From positions 3,100,001 through 3,164,000 of the forward strand of contig NC_008786.1 in assembly GCF_000015565.1 (NCBI RefSeq): a stretch of DNA of 64,000 bases, in the 5' to 3' direction. The DNA comes from Verminephrobacter eiseniae EF01-2. GTDB lineage: Bacteria; Pseudomonadota; Gammaproteobacteria; Burkholderiales; Burkholderiaceae_C. Within the stretch, counting starts at the first letter, position 1. Every line of letters begins with the position of its first letter. The notes under the pieces are model-generated. The model did no database searches. It saw only the letters and a program-made list of their open reading frames with translations, and was not told the origin of the DNA. Positions 18,251 through 26,514 of the stretch are shown piece after piece. The position numbers and the translations under genes were made by a program.

Positions 18251-19515
18251 TGCTCACCGATAAGCACTGCAAAAACGCACTCTGTCCCGCCGATAAGCAG
18301 CGGGTTCGCCTCTCCGATGCGGCCGGTTTGTACCTTGAGGTGTCACCGTCCGGTTCCAAACGCTGGTTTTGGAAGTATCGCTTCGACGGCAGAGAAAAAC
18401 GGCTCGCGCTCGGCGTCTATCCAGACGTACCGCTCAAGGACGCACGAACGGCACGCGATGATGCGCGAAAGCAACACCAGCGCGGCGTCGATCCAGTGCT
18501 TGAACGTCAGCTTGAGCGGCTGAGCAACCGTTCAGACCCTGAAGCTACCTTTGAGGTTGTTGCGCGGGAGTTCCACACGACGAAAAAGAGGTCCTGGAGT
18601 CTGGAGTACGCCAGAAGGTGGCTGGAGCGTCTGGAAAAAGACATCTTTCCGTGGCTTGGCAAACTGCCGCTCAAACAGATTTCTGCTCCTATGCTTCTGC
18701 AGGCCTTGCGCCGCGTCGAAGCGCGGGGCGCGCGCGAACTGCCGCATTCGCTGTTGGAAGCCTGCGGGCAGACCTTTCGTTACGGTATCGCCACTGGCCG
18801 GTGCGACAGGAATTCCGCAGCGGACCTTCGAGGTGCTCTGCGCCCAGTGCTGACGAAACACATGGCAGCCATCCTGGAGCCGAAGGAGGTTCGTGAGTTG
18901 ATGTTGGCCATTCGTGGCTATGACGGGCAACTGACCACGCGGGTCGCCCTTTACCTGTCGGCGCTACTGTTCCAACGGCCGGGCAACATCCGCCAGATGG
19001 AGTGGGAAGAGGTTGATCTTGAGGCGTCCATGTGGAAAATTCCTTCGGAGAAGATGAAGCGGAAGAAGAGCGAAAAGCTCAACGGGCGCCCGCATCTGGT
19101 TCCGCTTGCGCGTCAGGCCGTGGCCGTGCTTCGGGATCTGCAGCCGCTGACAGGGAGAGGGCGCTACGTGTTCCCCGCGGTCGTTAGCCCCAAACGTCCC
19201 ATGAGTGAAAACACGGTGAGGGTAGCATTGCGTCGGATGGGATTCGACAACGACACGATGACTCCTCACGGCTTTCGAGCGATGGCCAGAACGCTTCTCG
19301 TGGAGTGGCTGAATATCTCTTCAGATGTCATCGAAGTGCAATTGGCCCACCGGAAGTCTGGACCGCTCGGCTCGGCCTACGACAGGGCCGAGTTCATGGT
19401 GCAACGCCAGACCATGATGCAGTCTTGGGCTGACTATCTTGACGCTTTGTGTGAAGCTCACACGGGCTCGGGGGAGAACGCTTATCAACATGAGAGTACC
19501 GTAGCGGCAACATGA
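18250..19515 (+). CDS. Tyrosine integrase, DUF4102 type
   Basis: 421-residue site-specific recombinase of genomic islands and prophages. An N-terminal arm-binding domain (LSDAAGLYLEVSPSGSKRWF, LALGVYPDVPLKDAR) is followed by a core-binding domain and a catalytic domain with Arg in RPGNIRQMEW, the HGFRAMART box and the Tyr in GSAYDRAEF. The ATG at 18250 is the conserved family start; a long frame open upstream is only antisense to the helicase. It marks one end of an integrated element, now damaged. Its attachment site is not evident. Confidence 0.92.
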   Translation: MLTDKHCKNALCPADKQRVRLSDAAGLYLEVSPSGSKRWFWKYRFDGREKRLALGVYPDVPLKDARTARDDARKQHQRGVDPVLERQLERLSNRSDPEATFEVVAREFHTTKKRSWSLEYARRWLERLEKDIFPWLGKLPLKQISAPMLLQALRRVEARGARELPHSLLEACGQTFRYGIATGRCDRNSAADLRGALRPVLTKHMAAILEPKEVRELMLAIRGYDGQLTTRVALYLSALLFQRPGNIRQMEWEEVDLEASMWKIPSEKMKRKKSEKLNGRPHLVPLARQAVAVLRDLQPLTGRGRYVFPAVVSPKRPMSENTVRVALRRMGFDNDTMTPHGFRAMARTLLVEWLNISSDVIEVQLAHRKSGPLGSAYDRAEFMVQRQTMMQSWADYLDALCEAHTGSGENAYQHESTVAAT

Positions 19516-19569
19516 CGCGCCCTGCATGCAAGAATGGATTCCCTATTCAGCTTGCCCTTTGGTATGTTT

Positions 19570-19601
19570 TAGTCAATACTACTAATTAGCTTGTTTGACT
19601 A
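19570..19601. promoter_or_regulatory. Inverted repeat TAGTCAA-N18-TTGACTA before the ATPase gene
   Basis: Perfect 7-bp arms at 19570-19576 and 19595-19601 with an AT-rich spacer, just upstream of the ATG at 19613. Likely a promoter-operator. A possible TTG start at 19595 falls in its right arm, which argues for initiation at the ATG. Confidence 0.4.
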
Positions 19602-19612
19602 ATTTCTCCAAA

Positions 19613-20785
19613 ATGTACTTTTTCCGCCGCACCGCCTTGGCCGAGCAGATGGCCAAGCAACTCATTCAGCCTGGCATGCTTGATCAAGGACTGCGGTCAG
19701 GACTCTTCCTGTCGGGACTGCGGCGCACTGGCAAGACCACCTTTCTGCAGCAGGACCTGATTCCTGCCCTGGAGGCGATGGGGGCGCTGGTCATCTATGT
19801 CGACTTGTGGGCCGATACCAAGGCCGATCCCGCCACCCTGATACATGCGGCGATCCGCAAGGCGCTGGAGGACTTGCAGACCCCCACCTCTGGCGCGCTG
19901 GCGCGCCTGAAGCGGCTCAAGGGGCTGGATATTGGTGCAGTTGGACTCAAATTCGGCTTCCAGCTCACCGATCTGGGCGCACGCGGCGGGCCCACCATCG
20001 CCCAGGCCCTGACCGAAGTGGTCGACCTGGCCAAGACCGACGTGGTGCTGATCGTCGATGAGGTGCAACAGGCCCTTGCCGGCGATGACGGCAGCCAGAT
20101 GCTGCTGGCCATCAAGGCGGCACGCGATGCGATCAACCCGAGGCCCCACACCCCCGGACACTTCATCTTCATCGGCACCGGCTCGCATCGCGCGCAGGTG
20201 GTCGGCATGACGCTGCAGGGAAAACACGCTTTCGCGGGCGCCACGTCGGTGGACTACCCCACGCTCGGTGAGGACTACGTCGACGACGTGCTCAAGGGCA
20301 TTGCAGGCGAGGGCGCGAAGGTCTTGCCCAGCCTGCCTGTCGCCGTCGAGGCGTTCAACACGCTGGGCCGCCGGCCGGAGGAAATGACCCGGGCCTTGCG
20401 GCAACTGCAACAACAGGATCCAAAGGACGCGGACCGCTACCTGCCGGTGATCGCGGCGACCTTGAAGGGTGCGGCCGCGGACGTGGAGTTGCGCAAGGTC
20501 GAGGACCTGGGGGTTCTCGCCACGGCCGTCTTCAATCGCATTGCGAGTGCGCAGGGCGATGCGACGGGCTTGTTCGCTGCGGACGCTTTGGGCGAGTACG
20601 CCGCGACGGTGGGGCGCGAGGTGACGGCCGACCAAGTCCAACGGATCGCCGAGGAACTGCGCAATGCCAACATCATCATGCGCAAGGGCCATGGCGTCTA
20701 CGCGGTGACCGACCCCTTCGTGCAGGATGCTTGGCGCGGGCGTAAGACATTCCCAGCACCGGCCGTCAAGGTGGAGTCGACATGA
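19613..20785 (+). CDS. AAA ATPase of unknown function (archaeal-ATPase-like)
   Basis: 390-residue P-loop ATPase. Walker A is GLRRTGKTTF near residue 35 and Walker B is VVLIVDEVQQ, with a sensor-like FIFIGTGSHR strand after it. The C-terminal third is probably a winged-helix DNA-binding region (ADQVQRIAEELRNANIIMRK). It overlaps the next gene by four bases (ATGA), so the two form a cassette. It lies just downstream of the integrase. No pathway can be assigned; a mobile-element maintenance or defence role is possible but unproven. Confidence 0.78.
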   Translation: MYFFRRTALAEQMAKQLIQPGMLDQGLRSGLFLSGLRRTGKTTFLQQDLIPALEAMGALVIYVDLWADTKADPATLIHAAIRKALEDLQTPTSGALARLKRLKGLDIGAVGLKFGFQLTDLGARGGPTIAQALTEVVDLAKTDVVLIVDEVQQALAGDDGSQMLLAIKAARDAINPRPHTPGHFIFIGTGSHRAQVVGMTLQGKHAFAGATSVDYPTLGEDYVDDVLKGIAGEGAKVLPSLPVAVEAFNTLGRRPEEMTRALRQLQQQDPKDADRYLPVIAATLKGAAADVELRKVEDLGVLATAVFNRIASAQGDATGLFAADALGEYAATVGREVTADQVQRIAEELRNANIIMRKGHGVYAVTDPFVQDAWRGRKTFPAPAVKVEST

Positions 20786-21108
20786 GCACGCTCACCGGGA
20801 CCCCGTGGGGCTTCTTGTCCGATCCAGTGGCTGGAGTTAACGTCACGGCTGTCTACTTGCAGTTACGTGCGCCTGACAGCACGGTGTCCACCGTCACGGA
20901 CGCAATGCGCCACGTCCAGCAGTTGCCGCGGCCGATCACGCCTCGCATCGTCTCCGCGCCGGGACTTACCGTGCAACTCGAACTCTGCGCCAGGCCGCAG
21001 ATCATCGCCGGTCGCTCACCACACCGGCTCGACCAAGATGAGGAGGAATTGCGCGAAATCCTGCGTGTCCTGGCTGCCCATGGACTGCAAGTCACGCCGC
21101 CGGCGTAG
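20782..21108 (+). CDS. Small hypothetical protein coupled to the ATPase
   Basis: 108 residues, no family recognised. The ATG overlaps the ATPase TGA, so it is translationally coupled and probably a functional partner. The sequence is mixed alpha/beta in look, with an acidic, helical C-terminus (DQDEEELREILRVLAAHG). No membrane segment or signal peptide. Confidence 0.6.
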   Translation: MSTLTGTPWGFLSDPVAGVNVTAVYLQLRAPDSTVSTVTDAMRHVQQLPRPITPRIVSAPGLTVQLELCARPQIIAGRSPHRLDQDEEELREILRVLAAHGLQVTPPA

Positions 21109-21117
21109 CTGAGAGGT

Positions 21118-21453
21118 TCAGCCGGCGGTGCGACGGACAAGGCGCATGGCGTAGGTGCCCGCAACGATGCGGTCCACGTTGCTCGAAAAGGACTTCACCG
21201 CATCGATGAGGGCCTCAACCTGTTCGAGGGTGATGGCTTGCGTGCAAGTGCTGAGAGCATTTCGACCTTCGCTCCAGTAGTCGCCGCTCAGACGAGCCGT
21301 GAGTTGATCACGCGCGAAGCGCAGGTAGACGTGGGCTTCCTTCGGTCCGACCGCAGTCGCATAGACCTTGGTGGCGGTACCGTGCGATACCAGTTCCTCG
21401 GTGTTCCAGCCGAGAGAGGCAAGTGCGGCACAGATGTGTTGGGTATTGCTCAT
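21118..21453 (-). CDS. Hypothetical protein
   Basis: 111 residues starting MSNTQHICAALASLGW at 21453; an in-frame start further upstream is less likely because the added part is low in coding character. The gene converges on the ATPase cassette with a ten-base gap. A short amphipathic N-terminus is followed by a segment with VYLRFARDQLTARLSGDYW, and there is no membrane helix. Function unknown. A hairpin-rich leader lies upstream at 21539-21628. Confidence 0.55.
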   Translation of the reverse strand: MSNTQHICAALASLGWNTEELVSHGTATKVYATAVGPKEAHVYLRFARDQLTARLSGDYWSEGRNALSTCTQAITLEQVEALIDAVKSFSSNVDRIVAGTYAMRLVRRTAG

Positions 21454-21844
21454 GGCATGGCTCCATTTCAGTGACGGATTCCGGTGTGGTTGCGCACATC
21501 CGAATCCAGATTTCCAGGAAGAAACGGGACCACTGCTTCCCCAGGGATGCGTGATCCCTGGGGAGTGAAGAAACGCGGGCCAGGCCCGCTCTGGCACTTA
21601 ACGCGTGCGACGCCCGGAAGACTCCGGGATGTTTTCACAATGGAAGCTTCGCAGCATCAATTCTCGAGGTCTATGGCGATGTCGTCTCACGAAGGGTGAC
21701 ACTGCCACATCGAATGCCCTGCTGGGGACGCAGAATGTGCGTGGCGAGAAAGTGTGAGCGCGCGGCTACTGCGCATGTAGCCCGCTTTTGAACCTCGGCG
21801 AGCCGGATCACGGCCTCACCTGACCGGACCGCCGGCCGGCCCGG
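21454..21844. other. Non-coding stretch with three hairpins
   Basis: Nearly 400 bp without a credible gene, between the start of the hypothetical gene at 21453 and the end of the reductase gene at 21845, both on the minus strand. Besides the hairpins at 21539-21628 nothing specific is seen; 21780-21840 is GC-rich. Confidence 0.45.
21539..21628. repeat. Three consecutive perfect hairpins
   Basis: Stem 1: CCCCAGGGAT (21539-21548) with ATCCCTGGGG (21554-21563), loop of five. Stem 2: GCGGGCC (21575-21581) with GGCCCGC (21583-21589). Stem 3: CCCGGA (21613-21618) with TCCGGG (21623-21628), followed on the plus strand by ATGTTTTC. Three strong stems in 90 bp suggest a structured RNA leader or terminator cluster. 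Confidence 0.6.
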
Positions 21845-22801
21845 TCAGAGGTCCAGTACCAAACGCTGGCCCTTGCTGCCCGAGACGCAGACCATCATCA
21901 CGTCGCCGCGCGCCTTTTCGGTCGGCGTGAGCACGCTGTCGCGGTGCTCAACCTCGCCGTCTAGAACCCGCGTCTCGCAGGTGCCGCAAGCTCCTGCCAT
22001 GCAACTGTAGGGCACCTGGATGCCCTGATCCATCAAGGCGTGCAAGATGCTGATGCCGGGCGCCACGTCCACGCTGCGGCCACTTCGTTGCAACACCACG
22101 GTGTAAGGGGCCACGGTGGACGCCGCACTTACCACCGGCGCCGAGAAGCGCTCGACGCGGGCATCGGTCAAGCCCAGGCGGGCGCTCGCGGCCTCGAAAG
22201 CATCTAACATCGGGGCGGGCCCGCAGCAGTAGGCACTGGTGTCTCGCGGCAGGCGCGCCAGCCATCCGGCCAGGTCAGGCGGGAGGCTGGCCTCGCTGTC
22301 GATGTGCAACGTGAGTTCAGGCACCAGCGCGTGCAACTCGGCAGTGAAAGCAGCCGCTGACGCGTGTCGGACAGCGTAGAGCATGCGCACGGGCTTGCGG
22401 AGCTCGGCAAGGCGCTGCGCCATCGCCAGAATCGGCGTTACGCCGATGCCCCCGGCTATCAGCGCGAAGGCCGGCGCGGCCTTGTCCAGGCGAAAGTGGT
22501 TGCGCGGCGCGCTGATCTCCAGCAGCGCACCCGCGCGCAGTTGCTCATGCACCCAGCGCGAGCCGCCGCGGCTGGCGCGGTCTAGGCCGATGCCCAACAC
22601 GTAGCGATGCACGTCGCCCGGTCTGCTGCACAGCGAGTAGCTGCGAGTAAGGCGGTTGGGCAGATGAAGGTCCACATGGGCTCCTGCCTCGAAGGCCGGT
22701 AGCGGTACGCCGTCGACGTGCACGAGTTCGACCGAGATTACGCCCTCGGCTTCCCAAACGAGCGAGCGCGCCCGGACGCTGATTCGGTCGTCGTTGTGCA
22801 T
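21845..22801 (-). CDS. Ferredoxin-NAD(P)H reductase of phthalate-dioxygenase-reductase type
   Basis: 318 residues. A flavin-binding domain with RSYSLCSRPGD comes first, then a nucleotide-binding domain (ALIAGGIGVTPILAMA, YCCGPAPML), and a C-terminal plant-type [2Fe-2S] domain with CMAGACGTCETRVLDGE. It passes electrons from NAD(P)H to a terminal oxygenase. The oxygenase beta-subunit gene lies 11 bp upstream, and only the tail of the alpha-subunit gene survives beyond that, so the reductase has probably lost its natural partner. Confidence 0.87.
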   Translation of the reverse strand: MHNDDRISVRARSLVWEAEGVISVELVHVDGVPLPAFEAGAHVDLHLPNRLTRSYSLCSRPGDVHRYVLGIGLDRASRGGSRWVHEQLRAGALLEISAPRNHFRLDKAAPAFALIAGGIGVTPILAMAQRLAELRKPVRMLYAVRHASAAAFTAELHALVPELTLHIDSEASLPPDLAGWLARLPRDTSAYCCGPAPMLDAFEAASARLGLTDARVERFSAPVVSAASTVAPYTVVLQRSGRSVDVAPGISILHALMDQGIQVPYSCMAGACGTCETRVLDGEVEHRDSVLTPTEKARGDVMMVCVSGSKGQRLVLDL

Positions 22802-22812
22802 CAGGCCCCTGC

Positions 22813-23328
22813 TCAGAACAGTGCCGTCAGGTTGTTGGCACCGACGGTAGCGCCGTTCATCACTGCCTCGCGGGAACGCAGGCGCCAGCGCCCGTCGTGC
22901 CGGCCAAGCACGTCGTCGCGCGTGATGGTTAGCACTATCGGCACCGTCGAGCGCCCGCAGATGCGGTGCACCAACTGGTGTGACCGCACATGCACGCTAT
23001 CGGCCGCCGTGCCGGCCGCCACCATCACGTTGGAGACGAGACGCCGCGTGAAGCTGTGTGGGTTCTCCGCAATCGAGAGGCTGCTCTGGCTCAGCAGGTA
23101 CACATGCGCCTCGAGCGAGGCGCGGTTCTCGTCGAGCAGCGGCACAGCCACGGGCGTGCTGGCCGCATCGATGACCTCGCGCGAGCACAAGCGGACCAGT
23201 ACCTGCGGCTCGAGCAGTTCAAGCCACTCGGCGTAGTGCGCTTCATCGAGCAGCCGCGCTTCTTGGTAGAGAAAGCCGGTGACGTCCAGGTGGAGGGCTA
23301 CGGCCTCGGGATTTAGCAGATTGTTCAT
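22813..23328 (-). CDS. Aromatic-ring-hydroxylating dioxygenase beta subunit
   Basis: 171-residue small subunit of a Rieske oxygenase. The typical features are LDVTGFLYQEARLLDEAHYA near the N-terminus, a central SKSYRL-like SLEAHVYLLSQSSLSIAENP, and RRLVSNVMV. The start at 23328 (MNNLLNPEAV) is chosen on family length; the frame extends upstream through the alpha-subunit remnant in another register. The substrate is unknown. The alpha subunit needed for catalysis is truncated, so the system should be non-functional unless complemented from elsewhere. Confidence 0.82.
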   Translation of the reverse strand: MNNLLNPEAVALHLDVTGFLYQEARLLDEAHYAEWLELLEPQVLVRLCSREVIDAASTPVAVPLLDENRASLEAHVYLLSQSSLSIAENPHSFTRRLVSNVMVAAGTAADSVHVRSHQLVHRICGRSTVPIVLTITRDDVLGRHDGRWRLRSREAVMNGATVGANNLTALF

Positions 23329-23351
23329 GTTGAAGGGCCTCGTGCGGGAGC

Positions 23352-23457
23352 TCAGCGGACAACTTCGGACCAATGGCGCAGCCAGTTGCGCTGCAGGTGC
23401 TCGCTCAGGAGTGAGGGATGCACTTCGCCCGGTCCACGATACGGCACGGGCTTGACG
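23352..23457 (-). pseudogene. C-terminal remnant of dioxygenase alpha subunit
   Basis: Reading the minus strand to the TGA at 23352-23354 gives VKPVPYRGPGEVHPSLLSEH, then LQRNWLRHWSEVV, typical of the tail of Rieske oxygenase large subunits. It lies 23 bp before the beta-subunit start, the natural operon place. Upstream it is cut off by a transposase remnant at about 23460. The Rieske and iron-binding domains are gone. Confidence 0.6.
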
Positions 23458-23464
23458 CATGCCC

Positions 23465-23618
23465 TTACACACAACGTCCCCCCGCATCCTGAAGCAAGCG
23501 CATATGCTCAACACCCTGCACAAAATCCCTGACCCGGGCAAAGCCAAGCCAGAGGGATTTGACGCCGGGCTGTCCATCGCACTTGCGACCCAGGAAGCCG
23601 CCGAGCATGGCGATTTGC
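23465..23618 (-). pseudogene. C-terminal remnant of an IS4-family transposase
   Basis: The minus strand reads QIAMLGGFLGRKCDGQPGVK, followed by SLWLGFARVRDFV, to a TAA at 23465-23467. This closely resembles the tail of the intact IS4-family transposase at 24604-25923 (GGFLGRKCDGEPGVKTLW) but is a different, diverged element. It is cut by the left end of IS3 copy 2 at 23619. Confidence 0.65.
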
Positions 23619-24437
23619 TGACCCTGCCCACGAAAAACGTATCCCTTGCTGAGTGGTTCAATGCAAGCAAGGAAAACGGAAATGACGAAGACAGTGCGGG
23701 CGCGCTACACGCTGGAATTCAAGCAGGAGGCAGTGCGACTGGTTCACGGCGGCCAGAGCATCGCAGCGGCGGCCAGGACGCTGGGCGTGGTGGAACAGAC
23801 GCTGTTCAACTGGGTCAAGGCGGATCGCCTGGGCAAGCTCACAGGCGCTGACAGCAAGGTCGTGAGCGCCGAGCAGATGGAGATCAGTCGACTGCGGGCG
23901 GAGCTTGCACGGGTGAAGATGGAGCGTGACATCTTGGGAAAAGCGACGGCGTACTTCGCGAAGGCGCAGAGCAGCCGCCAGGTGGTGGGCTGGTCACTGC
24001 GCCAGGACATGACGCGCGACATCGTCATCGATGCTGTGCGCATGGCCTGGTTCAAGCACCATCCGCGCAAGCATGCCGGGCTGATCTTCCACAGCGACCG
24101 GGGCAACCAATACGCCAGCGAGGACTTCAGGGACGTGCTCGCCCAGTGCGGCATCACGGCCTCGATGAGCCGCAAGGGCAACTGCTGGGACAACGCCTGC
24201 AGCGAGACCCTGTTCGGTTCGTTGAAGGTGGAGCGACTGCATGGGCAGCGCTTCGTGACGCGGCGCCAGGCCAAGGACGAGGTCATCGCCTGGGTACTCT
24301 GGTACAACCGCACCCGGCTACACTCCACGCTGGCGTACGCCAGCCCGGTGCGGTTCGAGCAAGACTGGCATGCGGCTCAGGCCAAGCAAGCCAATTCGTG
24401 ACTCCGCTATGGGGTACGGATTCCAGGGGCAAGGTCA
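23619..24437 (+). mobile_element. IS3-family insertion sequence, copy 2, internally deleted
   Basis: The left end TGACCCTGCCCACG (23619) is an imperfect inverse of the right end, which finishes GGGGCAAGGTCA at 24437. Compared with copy 1, 467 bp (equivalent to 14340-14806) are missing. No target duplication is visible. This copy keeps both ends and could be mobilised in trans by the orfB of copy 1. Confidence 0.85.
23682..24401 (+). pseudogene. orfA-orfB in-frame fusion lacking the first catalytic Asp
   Basis: The deletion joins orfA at AKAQS (23972) directly to the middle of orfB (SRQVVGWSLRQDMTRD), giving one open frame of 239 residues from MTKTVRARYTLEF. The helix-turn-helix and leucine-zipper regions are complete. 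The second D (HSDRGNQYAS) and the E remain, but the segment with the first catalytic D (WVGDITY) is lost. The product should bind IS ends without transposing, so it could act as a repressor of copy 1; that role is inference. An ATG further upstream (23646) would add 12 residues. Confidence 0.8.
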
Positions 24438-24586
24438 CGTATCATTACGGTTTTTATGAAAAACAGATCCCCTCCCCCCGCCGCACGCACAGCATAGGAA
24501 GCTACCGCAGTCGCCCAGATGCGCCGAGAGCCCTGGCTTCGAATTCAAGCGCAGCGGTCGGTCAGCTTGTGTGCGGCGTTGAAAGC

Positions 24587-25981
24587 ATCCGATTGCACAC
24601 ATCTCACAGCGCCTGGATTTCCCTGGCGTAGTCCAGTCCGGCAGCGAAGTCGGCCACGCGCTGCATGCCGATCCATAACGTCTTCACGCCGGGCTCGCCA
24701 TCGCACTTGCGCCCCAGAAAGCCGCCCAGCGTGGCAACCATCCGGATGACGGTGTTCAGGCGCGGCGCCTGCTTGGGGATGGGCTTTTTGAGCAGGAAGT
24801 GCACGCCGCGCCATTCGTCGGGCTCGAAGAACAGTTCGGCGGGTAGATCCGGGCCATTGCGCCCCAGGCGCATCAAGCGCGCGATGCGCCAGGCTATCAC
24901 CAGGTACAGGGCGATGGCGCGCTCGAGCCGCTCGATGCGGCTCAATTGCAGTGCCTCGATCCGGCAGCCGTTCTTGACGACGTGAAAGAACAGTTCGATC
25001 TCCCAGCGGGCGCGGTACCACTCGATCAACTGCGTGGCTGCCTGCAAGTCGCCGGCTGGGCGGTTGCTCAGCAAGCGCCATTCGATGGGTTTGACGCCGC
25101 TCGGCGGGTGTTCTTCGCGAGCGATCACACAGGTCACGGTGACGCCCTGGGCCAGCCGCACCGACTTGGCCCACACCGTCTGGTGCACCCGCCGGGCGCG
25201 CTGGCCGCGCGGCGCGTGGGTGAAGACGATCTGGCCCAGAGGGTGGCCGCTTGTCACTGTGGCCCACAGCTTGCCGTCTTCGGGCAGAACCCGGTTGTGC
25301 TTGGCGCGCACCAGCCAGTCGGCCGGATGGCCCAATTCTGCAGCGCGGCGCATCAGCGCCAGCAGGTCGCTTTCGCGGTCGGCCACATAGACCAGCCGGG
25401 TTCCAGGCAGGCTGGCCGCCTGCTCGGCGATGCGCTCGTAGCCTTCGATCCAGCGCGTGCTCTCCAGCACCTCATCGCTCGCAGCCTGCCCCTTCTTGGC
25501 CGAACGCGCCCACATCCACGCATCGATCACGCCCAGCGGTTCGCGATCGGGCGTGATCGCGTAGGTCGGATGCAGGTACATCCCGCGCTGCGCGTCGTAG
25601 CTCAGCCGGCCCAGCCCGGCAATGCCCTGACCGTTGAAGTCCAGCTCCGTCGTGTCCTGCAGGCACAGCACCACCGGGTGCTCGGCCATGCGCTGGGCGC
25701 TGGCCTGCCAGTGCGGCTTGAGGATGTCCTGCCAGTCAATGTCCTCGTGCGCAAAGAAGCGGTAGGCACCGCGGGTGTCGCCCCAGCCCCCGCAGGCAGC
25801 CGGGATGCTGGGTGTGGGCTGCCGGCTGAAGGTCTCGGCCAGTTTCACCTGCCGCCGGTTCAGGCGCTTGTCGCCCAGGTCCAGGTCCGCGAACTCCTCT
25901 TGTGCCCAGCTCATCCGTTCCATCTTCTCTTCGAAAAATCAACAGCTTACCGCCGAATCTTCAAGATGTGTGCAATCGGAT
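24587..25981 (-). mobile_element. IS4-family insertion sequence with 11-bp target duplication
   Basis: 1,395 bp. Terminal inverted repeats of 18 bp (ATCCGATTGCACACATCT at 24587 and its inverse ending at 25981) are perfect. The direct repeat GCGTTGAAAGC flanks it at 24576-24586 and 25982-25992. Intact ends, duplication and open transposase frame point to a recent insertion. Confidence 0.92.
24604..25923 (-). CDS. IS4-family transposase, IS50/Tn5-like
   Basis: 439 residues with the Tn5-like N-terminal start MSWAQEEFADLDLGDKRLNR, first catalytic D in LCLQDTTELDF, second in VYVADRESD, and the YREK-type motif YRARWEIELFFHVVKNGCR containing the catalytic E. Ends in a GGFLGRKCDGEPG tail. Full length, no stop or frameshift seen, so the element is probably active. 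Initiation is at the first ATG (25923) or the fourth codon. Confidence 0.93.
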   Translation of the reverse strand: MERMSWAQEEFADLDLGDKRLNRRQVKLAETFSRQPTPSIPAACGGWGDTRGAYRFFAHEDIDWQDILKPHWQASAQRMAEHPVVLCLQDTTELDFNGQGIAGLGRLSYDAQRGMYLHPTYAITPDREPLGVIDAWMWARSAKKGQAASDEVLESTRWIEGYERIAEQAASLPGTRLVYVADRESDLLALMRRAAELGHPADWLVRAKHNRVLPEDGKLWATVTSGHPLGQIVFTHAPRGQRARRVHQTVWAKSVRLAQGVTVTCVIAREEHPPSGVKPIEWRLLSNRPAGDLQAATQLIEWYRARWEIELFFHVVKNGCRIEALQLSRIERLERAIALYLVIAWRIARLMRLGRNGPDLPAELFFEPDEWRGVHFLLKKPIPKQAPRLNTVIRMVATLGGFLGRKCDGEPGVKTLWIGMQRVADFAAGLDYAREIQAL

Positions 25982-26127
25982 GCGTTGAAAGCGGCCACCG
26001 GCGAAGTGCTGGGCCGCGCCGTGAAACGCCAGCGAGCAGTTCGTCGACATCCTCACAGATGTGTTGAGCGTGCTAGACGCAAATCGGGTTTCAGATCAGA
26101 GTTAACTCATCAATTCAGCCATCCGTA

Positions 26128-26502
26128 ATGACTATCAATACCCGCATCTTCTTGCTCATCTGCTTGGGCGCATTCTGCGCGTCTTTTGTCGTGCAAACCG
26201 TATTCCAGAGCATTCTTGGCGGGTCTATGTCGGTGTGGGGAGGTAATGCGGGCTGGCAGCGTGAGATTGCGTTTTGGAATGTCGGCGTTGCGCTGATCGT
26301 CGTGCAGCTGTTAAGGCTCAACGATCAACGAGCGGCGCTCGTTGCAGTACAGGGTTTTACAGTGCTTTTCTTGCTGCTAGGCCTTAATCACACGCAGGCA
26401 TTATTCACAAACCCCGGAGCGCAGTTTCATTGGCCGCCTATGGTGCTCAACTCAATAGGTTTCTTTTTCGGAGTGAGGCTTTTATACAAAAGGGGTGCTT
26501 AG
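26128..26502 (+). CDS. Small integral membrane protein of unknown function
   Basis: 124 residues with four predicted membrane helices (IFLLICLGAFCASFVVQTVF, VGVALIVVQLL, GFTVLFLLLGL, SIGFFFGVRLLY). Base composition is more AT-rich than the neighbouring genes, suggesting acquired DNA. No family recognised with confidence. Confidence 0.6.
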   Translation: MTINTRIFLLICLGAFCASFVVQTVFQSILGGSMSVWGGNAGWQREIAFWNVGVALIVVQLLRLNDQRAALVAVQGFTVLFLLLGLNHTQALFTNPGAQFHWPPMVLNSIGFFFGVRLLYKRGA

Positions 26503-26514
26503 TTGTCCAGCACC

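Larger units (their letters stand above)
24540..26105 (+). pseudogene. IS630-family transposase remnant split by the IS4 element
   Basis: If the IS4-family element (24587-25981) and one copy of its 11-bp duplication are removed, the flanks join to read SVSLCAALKAATGEVLGRAV, resembling the catalytic-core strand of IS630-type transposases (SLFAALDxATGxVIG). Beyond a further frame change near 26030 the sequence continues FVDILTDVLSVLDANRV to a TAA at 26103-26105. The rest of the transposase is not present. Call rests on short motif recognition. Confidence 0.5.

Noticed and set aside
19595..19612. TTG start for the AAA ATPase
   Set aside because: It lies inside an inverted repeat that is probably the operator, and an ATG with better fit to the protein start follows at 19613.
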